NCBI GenBank assembly: GCA_021796175.1
Contig: JAJYOM010000130.1
Location: forward strand, 1 to 5,037
Reading direction: 5' to 3'
From: Thermoplasmata archaeon
GTDB taxonomy: Archaea; Thermoplasmatota; Thermoplasmata; Sysuiplasmatales; Sysuiplasmataceae
Length of the DNA stretch: 5,037 bases
The translations under genes were made by a program, and so were the position numbers. Position 1 is the first letter of the stretch. Every line of letters starts with the position of its first letter. Shown in pieces: positions 1 through 5,037 of the stretch. The notes below the pieces were generated by a model. The model had not been told where the DNA came from. It saw nothing but the letters and a program-made list of their open reading frames with translations, and ran no database searches.

Positions 1-1629
1 GATGAAGAACCGCCGCACAGCGCAAACAGGGACGCGATCAGGGTGGGCCTGGAGATGGCTCTGCTTCTGCACTCAAGGCCGGTTGACGAAATACATTTCA
101 TGAGGAAGATAGTGGTCGACGGCTCAAATACCACCGGCTTCCAGAGGACAGCGCTGATAGCTCTTGGCGGCTGGGTGGATGTCGACGGCAGGCGCGTCGG
201 TATACAGAGCATCTGCTGCGAGGAGGATGCCTGCAGGAAGATGGAGAGAAAGGCCGGCACTGTGATTTACCGCCTCGACAGGCTGGGCGTTCCTCTGCTT
301 GAGATATCCACCGACCCGGACATAGATTCGCCCGAGATGCTCAAGGCGACTGCAAGGAAGATAGGCATGCTGCTGCGGGCAACCGGGAAAGTCAAGAGGG
401 GAATTGGCACGATCAGGGAGGATCTGAACATATCGGTCAGCGGCGGCGCCAGGGTGGAAATAAAAGGCGTCCAGGAGCTTGACATGCTCCCTGCAATAGC
501 AATGAATGAGGCCGAGAGGCAGAGGAGGCTCGTGCAGGCAGCGGGAAGGCTGAAAACAATAAAACCTGTCCTGGGCAAGGGCTGGACGGATCTGACGGGT
601 GTTCTTTCAAATTCATCTTCTGCCATAATACAGAAATCGCTGAAGGCGGGAAGCATCATTGGCGGAACGCTTCTGCCTGGATATGAAGGGCTGCTCGCTT
701 CGGGAGGGAAGAGCGTTATAGGCACCGAGATTGCGCAGAGGCTGAGGGCAATGGGAATCCGGGGCATACTTCACTCGGACGAACTGCCCGCCTACGGTGT
801 GACTGAAGATGAAAAGAGGCATGTCGCCGAATTTCTCCACGCTGCGGGTGGTGATGCATTCGTGCTGTGTGCCGCCCCGCGGGGTAAGATGGATGAGGCA
901 ATGGCGGCAGTCAGGCGCAGGGCGCTTGAGGCGATGGACGGTGTGCCTGAGGAGACAAGGGACGCGATGGAGGACGGCGGAACATCATACAGCAGGCCGC
1001 TGCCGGGCAGGGCAAGGATGTATCCGGAGACAGACGTGCTTCCGATAAGAGTGGGGAAGGCTCTTCTCGACGAAATTGCCGGAAGCCTGCCTGAACCATT
1101 CGATGTCCAGGCCGAGAAGATAAAAGGGAAAACCGGCATTCACAGCCAGCAGGCCGTGCAGATTGCAGAGGAGGGGTATGGCCCGCTTTTCCTTTCGATG
1201 GTGGAGAAGTATGGAAACCCGTCTGTGCTTGCAAGGATCCTGCTGAATGATATGCCGGAGGCGGAAAAGGCGTCGGGCAGCTCATTTTCAGATCTTTCTG
1301 TTCTCGGGGGAATAATGATCAGTCTGAAAGAGGGCAGGTTTGCGAAGGAGGCTGTCCCGGGACTGCTTGCCTGCATGCTTGCCGGAAAGAGCCTTGATGA
1401 ATGTGTCTCCGGCCTGGGCCTTGGAGGAATGGGAGCGGATGAGGCTGAGGCCATCATTGCCAGGATTGTTTCAGAGCACATGGATATTGTGCGGCAGAGG
1501 GGTGAGGCATCCGTGAGCCCGCTCATGGGACTGGCAATGAAGGAGCTGCGCGGCAGGCTCGATGGAAAGGAAATCAGCTCGCTTGTTGCAGCGGAAGTGA
1601 GGAAGGTTATTTCGGGCCGGGCTGCCTGA
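1..1629 (+). CDS. gatE: Glu-tRNA(Gln) amidotransferase subunit E (GatE), 5' partial
   Basis: With GatD, GatE converts misacylated Glu-tRNA(Gln) to Gln-tRNA(Gln) in the archaeal cytoplasm; GatE is the tRNA-binding kinase/transamidase subunit and GatD supplies ammonia. The frame is open from base 1, so the true start lies upstream; the GTG at 43 is an internal Val. 542 residues are visible, and since the family is usually a little over 600 residues, roughly 80 N-terminal ones are missing. The GatB-like catalytic cradle fills residues 1 to about 180, with hallmark strings RKIVVDGSNTTGFQRT, YRLDRLGVPLLEIS, TIREDLNISV and VEIKGVQEL. An AspRS-like GAD insert follows at about 190-320 (GTLLPGYEGLL, GILHSDELPAYG); this insert separates GatE from bacterial GatB. 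Then come RPLPGRARMYPETDVLP near 330-348 and a helical YqeY-like tail that binds tRNA. Three Cys codons cluster at 214, 217 and 232, in the SICCEEDACRK segment. GatD is not in the window. The stop is TGA, inside the convergent methyltransferase gene. The family call is very secure. Confidence 0.96.
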   Translation, partial: DEEPPHSANRDAIRVGLEMALLLHSRPVDEIHFMRKIVVDGSNTTGFQRTALIALGGWVDVDGRRVGIQSICCEEDACRKMERKAGTVIYRLDRLGVPLLEISTDPDIDSPEMLKATARKIGMLLRATGKVKRGIGTIREDLNISVSGGARVEIKGVQELDMLPAIAMNEAERQRRLVQAAGRLKTIKPVLGKGWTDLTGVLSNSSSAIIQKSLKAGSIIGGTLLPGYEGLLASGGKSVIGTEIAQRLRAMGIRGILHSDELPAYGVTEDEKRHVAEFLHAAGGDAFVLCAAPRGKMDEAMAAVRRRALEAMDGVPEETRDAMEDGGTSYSRPLPGRARMYPETDVLPIRVGKALLDEIAGSLPEPFDVQAEKIKGKTGIHSQQAVQIAEEGYGPLFLSMVEKYGNPSVLARILLNDMPEAEKASGSSFSDLSVLGGIMISLKEGRFAKEAVPGLLACMLAGKSLDECVSGLGLGGMGADEAEAIIARIVSEHMDIVRQRGEASVSPLMGLAMKELRGRLDGKEISSLVAAEVRKVISGRAA

Positions 1630-2191
1630 GCTTTCCGGAGTAGAGAATCAGTTTTTCAAACCCGAGCCTGGCTGTCGACTTCTCCTCCAGAAACCACTCT
1701 TCCGAACAGCTCCTCTCAAATGCGTCCGTGTCGCCAAGTGAGCTGATCACCACCAGCACCTCTCCATCAGGCGACGCAAGCTGAGCAGCCTCCCGCATGA
1801 ACTCAATTGCCACATCCACTCCGGACGGCCCGCCGGCAAGCTGCCTGTCCGGCACACCGTCCTCCGGCAGGTACGGCGGATTGAATGCAATGACTGAAAA
1901 GGAGCCGCTGAAACAGCTCAGCAGGTCGCACTCAATAAAAGAGATATGCACACCGTTGGCCGCGGCATTGGCCCGGGCATTTCTCAGCGCATTCCTGTCC
2001 ATGTCGGTGGAAACGACTTCATATCCAATCAGGCCCGCCCTGATTCCAACAATGCCGGTGCCCGTCCCCACATCCAAGAAGCGGCCGCTACCCGGTTTAA
2101 CGGATTTCAGCAGCAGAAGAGTGTCCTCTGCAGGGAAGTATGTGGCACCGGACCAGTGGCTTATGTTTACGCCGTCGACAACCGGGCTCAT
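1607..2191 (-). CDS. HemK2/MTQ2-type protein N5-glutamine methyltransferase
   Basis: This is a class I SAM-dependent methyltransferase of 194 residues, the usual length for the short archaeal/eukaryotic HemK2 branch, which lacks the N-terminal helical domain of bacterial PrmC. Motifs in order: PAEDTLLLL (residues 20-28), typical of the HemK2/MTQ2 branch; SAM-binding motif I DVGTGTGIVG (40-49); acidic motif II with D63/D65; ECDLL (87-91); catalytic NPPYLP (104-109), whose Asn and aromatic residue hold the target amide; and AGGPSGVDV (119-127), matching the conserved post-NPPY GG-x-x-G element. In characterised homologues the enzyme methylates the Gln of the GGQ loop in the class 1 release factor, often with a Trm112 partner; that substrate is inferred here. 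The ATG overlaps the TGA of the SRPBCC gene (ATGA), suggesting translational coupling. No strong Shine-Dalgarno precedes it. The TAA stop lies 23 bp inside the 3' end of gatE on the opposite strand. Other N-methyltransferases with NPPY are possible, but the PAED motif argues for this branch. Confidence 0.87.
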   Translation of the reverse strand: MSPVVDGVNISHWSGATYFPAEDTLLLLKSVKPGSGRFLDVGTGTGIVGIRAGLIGYEVVSTDMDRNALRNARANAAANGVHISFIECDLLSCFSGSFSVIAFNPPYLPEDGVPDRQLAGGPSGVDVAIEFMREAAQLASPDGEVLVVISSLGDTDAFERSCSEEWFLEEKSTARLGFEKLILYSGKLRQPGPK

Positions 2192-2637
2192 GCTGGAGTA
2201 CCGCCCGTTTCTTTCTCAAAATCTGAAAGGTGACCCCTCAGATCCTCCTCAAATTCCCTGATTATCCGTCCCTTGACGAATGGAAGTGCAAAAACAAGCC
2301 TCCATATTCCCTGCGGCATAAGATTCACCTGCACCTTCGCCTCAACCTGCTTGCCGCTCTGTGTGAAGCTGTACCTGCCGTCAAGAATCCAGACACTGCT
2401 TTCCGAATGGAATTGTATCGTGTCGGGCGGTTTCAGATCGACTACAGTCCTGTCCACAAACCTGACAGGCCTGGTGAAAGTGTCATCCATGACAATCCTG
2501 TTCCCCTCCCTTGAAACAATCTTCCTAGTCACCTTTGTCATCCTGCTGTTGTCTATGACCCCTTCAGTGTAATCTGACCACCAGCTGTAGAGTTCGCCTG
2601 CACTGCCGGACACTTTCATGGAGGTGCTTATGAGCAT
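2188..2637 (-). CDS. SRPBCC (START-like) superfamily protein, function unknown
   Basis: 149 residues, close to a single-domain SRPBCC protein. The pattern fits the helix-grip fold: a first strand (residues 2-9) leading to GSAGELYSWWSD (11-22), which resembles the strand-helix start of polyketide-cyclase-like proteins; a run of alternating hydrophobic strands between about 35 and 115, including TVVDLKPPDTIQFHS and WILDGRYSFTQ; and a long C-terminal helix with charged residues, REFEEDLRGHLSDFEKE (127-143). Such domains form a deep cavity for hydrophobic ligands, but no catalytic residues or ligand can be named. There is no signal peptide or membrane segment. The ATG at 2637 is preferred to the ATG at 2619 because the earlier start keeps the first strand whole; only a weak AAGG precedes it. 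It lies 30 bp after the zinc-ribbon gene and overlaps the methyltransferase start by 4 bp, so it is almost certainly cotranscribed with both. The fold is fairly likely; the role is unknown. Confidence 0.72.
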   Translation of the reverse strand: MLISTSMKVSGSAGELYSWWSDYTEGVIDNSRMTKVTRKIVSREGNRIVMDDTFTRPVRFVDRTVVDLKPPDTIQFHSESSVWILDGRYSFTQSGKQVEAKVQVNLMPQGIWRLVFALPFVKGRIIREFEEDLRGHLSDFEKETGGTPA

Positions 2638-2667
2638 TCATGGCCTTCCCGGGCAGGTCCTGGTTGC

Positions 2668-3297
2668 CTACCCTTCGTTCCAGAGCGACCTGCTCTTTTT
2701 GTCGAAGCGCTCCTTGATCATCTTCGCATAGACACGGATAATATCTTTTGCCTCAACGACGCCCCTGTCCATCATCCTGTTTCCTGTCTTTATCTTGGTG
2801 ATGACCGCATCGCCCCTGTCTGTCCCGATGATATCGCCGATCGAGAACTCCTCCTCCGGTTCTGCCTCGACTCTGACTGAGAGCGTCCTAGGGCCGTTGT
2901 TCACAGACACCCTTACAATCTTCCTTCCCATCGATTTTGCCCAGATGGTCTGCACTTCCGACGCCCTTGCAGACCTTCTCCTGCCGGCGCTAGTATCCAC
3001 GGCAGTTACTATCCCCCTTCTGTCCCCGAGGTAAATTTCTTCGCCTTCTGTTACAATTTCATCTGCGAAAAGCTTTGTCCTGCCTCTTGTGGAAACACTC
3101 TCGTCGCTGAGCACATATGCAGCCTCAATGAGCTTTTCCTCCTCCATTATCTTCTTCTGTACATGCCCGCATCCGTTGCAGCGCAGAGTGTATTCCAGCC
3201 CCTCTCTTCCCACTCCCTTCTGTATATGCACGATGGAATGTTCGGTCACTTCACCACATACGGCGCATTCAGCCTCAAGATCTTCCTGTGAACTCAT
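2668..3297 (-). CDS. HVO_0476-type archaeal zinc-ribbon protein
   Basis: 209 residues, matching my recollection of the archaeal HVO_0476 family, which has no established biochemical role. The N-terminus holds a four-Cys zinc ribbon: CAVCG (C11, C14) and CNGCGH (C40, C43), about 25 residues apart. An acidic/lysine-rich linker follows (about 49-58). The C-terminal part has two similar beta-rich segments, at about 84-121 and 153-192; each has a Gly, then an R-G turn, hydrophobic strands ending in a Thr, and a closing strand ending WAK or YAK. This resembles a tandem KOW- or OB-like arrangement, but that fold is inference. The last 17 residues are basic (KERFDKKSR), which could suit nucleic-acid binding. 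The ATG is 1 bp after the HAD stop and has a good Shine-Dalgarno, so the start is well supported. Cytoplasmic: no signal peptide or membrane segment. Alternatives are a ribosome-associated or transcription-associated zinc-ribbon protein. Confidence 0.78.
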   Translation of the reverse strand: MSSQEDLEAECAVCGEVTEHSIVHIQKGVGREGLEYTLRCNGCGHVQKKIMEEEKLIEAAYVLSDESVSTRGRTKLFADEIVTEGEEIYLGDRRGIVTAVDTSAGRRRSARASEVQTIWAKSMGRKIVRVSVNNGPRTLSVRVEAEPEEEFSIGDIIGTDRGDAVITKIKTGNRMMDRGVVEAKDIIRVYAKMIKERFDKKSRSLWNEG

Positions 3298-3298
3298 A

Positions 3299-3949
3299 TC
3301 AGTCCCACTCCTTCAAACAACTGAGTATACCCGTTAGGTTCCTTCCCCTCACAGTGTAATCTGCTTCATCCTCCACAATCTTCTGGACCGGATTGAACGC
3401 AATCCCAATCCTTGTGTTCCTGAAGAGCGGTATGTCCGTCGCAGTGTCCCCGACGGAAGCGCATTCCTCTTTGCCCGCATTCATCTTTGCCATGATATCC
3501 CTCGCGCATTCTCCTTTGTCCCTTATCCTGACCCTGAGTATCCCTTCGCCTGTCAGCCTGCCGACACTGTCGCTCTTCAGGCCGTTTGCAACAGCGATAT
3601 CTATGCCGGTCTCCTCCCTGACTCTTTCGGCAAGTATGTCGATACCGCCACTTATTATTGCCGTCCTGACACCCCTCTCCCTGAGCGCATTCACGGTATC
3701 CCTTGCACCGCCCATCAGCGGAACCCGCATGAGTATCCGCTCTATGTCGCTGAGCGACACATCCTCCTTCCTGCTTTTCCAGAGGCCGACATCGCTCCTG
3801 ATGAATTCCATCTCGTCTATGCTGCCCTCGAAGAAGCGCTTCGCGTTCAACTCATTGCTCACTCTGAAGTGGTTGTGGATTGCGACCCATGAGCTGACTG
3901 TGTCGACGAGAACACCGTCCATGTCAAAGAGGACAAGTTTCAGGCTCAT
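3299..3949 (-). CDS. HAD-superfamily phosphatase, phosphoserine-phosphatase-like (HAD-IB)
   Basis: A cytoplasmic, Mg-dependent phosphatase of the haloacid dehalogenase superfamily. Numbering from the GTG two codons before the preferred ATG, all four catalytic motifs are present: motif I DMDGVLVDT with nucleophile D11 and acid/base D13; motif II SGG (S102); motif III K147 in RDKGE; motif IV GDTATDIP with D170 and D174. The layout, including VANGL, LTGEG and the late IAFNP segment, follows archaeal phosphoserine phosphatase. However, the position of the substrate-binding Glu after motif I in that enzyme is Val (V20), and motif I has DG in place of the usual DS/DST, so phosphoserine may not be the substrate. 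The cap (about 20-80) is short and helical with a conserved-looking SSWVAIHNHF segment. The ATG at 3949 is chosen over the GTG at 3955 because GGTG lies at a usable distance before the ATG but abuts the GTG. The zinc-ribbon gene follows after 1 bp. HAD phosphatase is secure; substrate is not. Confidence 0.9.
   Translation of the reverse strand: MSLKLVLFDMDGVLVDTVSSWVAIHNHFRVSNELNAKRFFEGSIDEMEFIRSDVGLWKSRKEDVSLSDIERILMRVPLMGGARDTVNALRERGVRTAIISGGIDILAERVREETGIDIAVANGLKSDSVGRLTGEGILRVRIRDKGECARDIMAKMNAGKEECASVGDTATDIPLFRNTRIGIAFNPVQKIVEDEADYTVRGRNLTGILSCLKEWD
3306..3311 (-). promoter_or_regulatory. Shine-Dalgarno site of the zinc-ribbon gene
   Basis: The - strand reads AAGGAGTGGGACTGAT before the ATG at 3297. 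GGAGTG lies 8 nt upstream of the start codon and can pair with an archaeal anti-Shine-Dalgarno CCUCC-type 16S tail. It sits inside the last codons of the HAD gene, so ribosomes ending there could reload; it fixes the start of the downstream gene. Confidence 0.6.
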
Positions 3950-3978
3950 TTGCACTACACCAGCGCGAACAGTTTCCG

Positions 3979-3992
3979 CCTATAATCAGTTT
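3979..3992 (-). promoter_or_regulatory. Possible TATA-box element before the HAD gene
   Basis: The - strand reads AAAAACTGATTATAGG across the stop codon of the surface-protein gene. The TTATAG core is about 30 nt before the ATG at 3949, a spacing compatible with an archaeal promoter driving a leaderless or short-leader transcript. The match is short and the gap between genes is only 36 bp, so read-through from the upstream gene is equally possible. Confidence 0.25.
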
Positions 3993-5037
3993 TTCCCGTC
4001 CTTTCTGTCCGGATCCTTTTCCATCGTTTCCCTCTCTTCCTTCCAGTTGAAGCTCCTGTTCAGCAGCGCCATCGAACCTGTTACTGAAACCATGATTATG
4101 ATCAGCGCCACAATGACCAGCGAATGGTCGAGGTCGAGATTCCCTATGAAACCGGGTATTGTGAAGGGTGTCTTTCTTGAGAGAGGTATAAGCGTAAAAT
4201 TGAGGTACGAAGTCCTGGCAAGTGTAATAGTCACAGTTCCCAGCCCTGGTGAGAAGCCGGTGTCCTGCACGCTGACGTTATACGTTCCGGATGTCAGGTT
4301 ACTGAAGAAATAGTACCCGTTCGCATTAGTCTTAGTCCTTAAGATGCCTTCCGGGCCAGTCACTGTAACATTCGCATCCCTGAGCGGACCGTTCTTCCCG
4401 TTCTGGGCGGTCGAATTTACCACGCCTGCGAGTATTCCCAATGTCGGCTTGAGCGTTATGTTGTACCATCTCAGCACCCCGGCGCTCACAGTTACATTCC
4501 TCGCTTTGCCTATGTATCCCGAAAGCGTCGCGCTCAGTGAGTATGTTCCGTTGGGTATTCCGGCAAATGTGTATGAGCCGAGCGGCGCCGATGAATGCGT
4601 TTCGAACAGGACAGATGAATTTGTCAAATCCACCGTCGCGTTGGCCACCGGCGTGCTGCCTGCAGTGATGAAACCGGTGATGTTCCCCTTCAGCTGAATC
4701 ATTATGAAGCTGACAGTTATGTTCTGGTATGAGTTGTTGATATGGTATGTTGTGTTGGCCGCATATCCGGCAAGGGATGCCGTGACAGTGTAGTTTCCTG
4801 ACTCAAGCGGTTTGATTGTGGACAGGCCACTGGAGTTTGTGTAGCCAGTGTAACTCGTGCTGGTCCCGTTGGCTCCAGTAGAATTGGATACAACTATTTT
4901 CACACCCTGGAGCTGGACTCCTTCGCCATAAACAACAACAGCAGTTATTGAGTGGCTCTGCGGTGTGGCCGCGGCTGCACCGGCAGCTAAGAGACCGGTA
5001 CCCATGAGCAAGAGGGCGAGCAGAAGCGCAGCGGGAG
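3986..5037 (-). CDS. Secreted, membrane-anchored protein with carboxypeptidase-regulatory-like repeats, 5' partial
   Basis: The frame is open to the right edge, so the start is outside the window; 349 residues are visible. The first visible residues, PAALLLALLLMGTGLLAAG then AAAATPQ, are the hydrophobic core and likely cleavage region of a signal peptide (about 4967-5037). The TTG at 5011 lies inside this core and is not a convincing start. Three beta-sandwich repeats of the carboxypeptidase-regulatory-like type follow, roughly at 4705-4951, 4447-4704 and 4167-4446. Each shows the family pattern: a G-x-V/I strand, a variable loop, then a G-x-Y-T/S/N-V or L strand and a late G-Y/F (SGNYTVTASLAGY, NGTYSLSATLSGY, SGTYNVSVQDTGF). 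A linker leads to a transmembrane helix (about 4061-4123) and a charged cytoplasmic tail of about 24 residues. There are 18 N-x-S/T sequons outside the membrane. Probably an envelope protein with a structural or adhesive role; no catalytic domain is visible. Its ligand is unknown. Confidence 0.85.
   Translation of the reverse strand, partial: PAALLLALLLMGTGLLAAGAAAATPQSHSITAVVVYGEGVQLQGVKIVVSNSTGANGTSTSYTGYTNSSGLSTIKPLESGNYTVTASLAGYAANTTYHINNSYQNITVSFIMIQLKGNITGFITAGSTPVANATVDLTNSSVLFETHSSAPLGSYTFAGIPNGTYSLSATLSGYIGKARNVTVSAGVLRWYNITLKPTLGILAGVVNSTAQNGKNGPLRDANVTVTGPEGILRTKTNANGYYFFSNLTSGTYNVSVQDTGFSPGLGTVTITLARTSYLNFTLIPLSRKTPFTIPGFIGNLDLDHSLVIVALIIIMVSVTGSMALLNRSFNWKEERETMEKDPDRKDGKN

Noticed and set aside
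43..45. GTG as the start codon of gatE
   Set aside because: The frame is open to base 1, and the upstream codons already encode plausible GatE sequence (ANRDAIRVGLEMA); the N-terminal part of the family is simply outside the window.
267..1526. Several open frames of 115-166 codons on the - strand opposite gatE
   Set aside because: They are antisense to a continuous, well-conserved GatE reading frame, are Ser/Pro-rich, and have no recognisable motif.
1651..1657. Run of five T after the gatE stop as a terminator
   Set aside because: A single short T-run could end archaeal transcription, but it lies inside the methyltransferase coding region and has no supporting hairpin or further T-tracts.
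1797..2261. Open frame of 154 codons on the + strand
   Set aside because: It is antisense to the methyltransferase gene with its intact DVGTGTG and NPPY motifs and runs across the ATGA junction; no domain seen.
3953..3955. GTG as the start of the HAD gene
   Set aside because: The only GGTG-like pairing site lies 2 nt before it, too close, but is well placed for the ATG two codons later; the difference is two residues.
3393..4313. Open frame of 306 codons on the + strand
   Set aside because: It lies antisense to the HAD gene and the end of the surface-protein gene, both of which carry clear family motifs. Its Ser/Leu/Pro-rich translation shows no domain and is what the complement of those codons would give.
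1..5037. RNA genes, CRISPR arrays, mobile elements or a defence system
   Set aside because: No tRNA-like cloverleaf, direct-repeat array, transposase, integrase or terminal inverted repeat was seen; nearly all bases are covered by ordinary chromosomal genes.

Overview
The window looks like a gene-dense piece of an archaeal chromosome. The clearest lineage marker is the C-terminal 542 residues of GatE, the archaea-specific subunit of the GatDE Glu-tRNA(Gln) amidotransferase. Supporting markers are an HVO_0476-type zinc-ribbon protein, a HemK2/MTQ2-type methyltransferase with the PAED and NPPY motifs, and a secreted protein crowded with N-glycosylation sequons. Arginine is often encoded by AGG, and the base composition is moderately GC-rich by eye. 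The mix of families fits Euryarchaeota in the broad sense, perhaps Thermoplasmatota, but that placement is inference.

Layout. Positions 1-1629 on the + strand hold gatE, cut off at its 5' end by the window edge. Everything else is on the - strand and reads leftward from the right edge: a secreted, membrane-anchored protein with carboxypeptidase-regulatory-like repeats (open at its 5' end; its signal peptide runs off the window), a phosphoserine-phosphatase-like HAD hydrolase, the HVO_0476-type zinc-ribbon protein, an SRPBCC (START-like) protein, and the HemK2/MTQ2 methyltransferase. The methyltransferase converges on gatE and overlaps its 3' end by 23 bp.

The - strand genes are packed like an operon. 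Gaps are 36 bp (surface protein to HAD, counted to the preferred ATG), 1 bp (HAD to zinc-ribbon) and 30 bp (zinc-ribbon to SRPBCC), and SRPBCC and the methyltransferase share an ATGA overlap of 4 bp. A weak TATA-like element lies just before the HAD gene, so the four cytoplasmic genes could be transcribed apart from the surface-protein gene. No noncoding stretch exceeds 40 bp.

Function. GatE (making Gln-tRNA) and HemK2/MTQ2 (methylating the GGQ glutamine of the release factor in characterised homologues) both serve translation. The zinc-ribbon and SRPBCC proteins have no established function but are tightly linked to the methyltransferase gene. I found no RNA gene, mobile element, CRISPR array, defence system or clearly new multi-gene system. 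The points worth a second look are a substrate-residue change in the HAD protein, an internal duplication in the zinc-ribbon protein, and the gene couplings.
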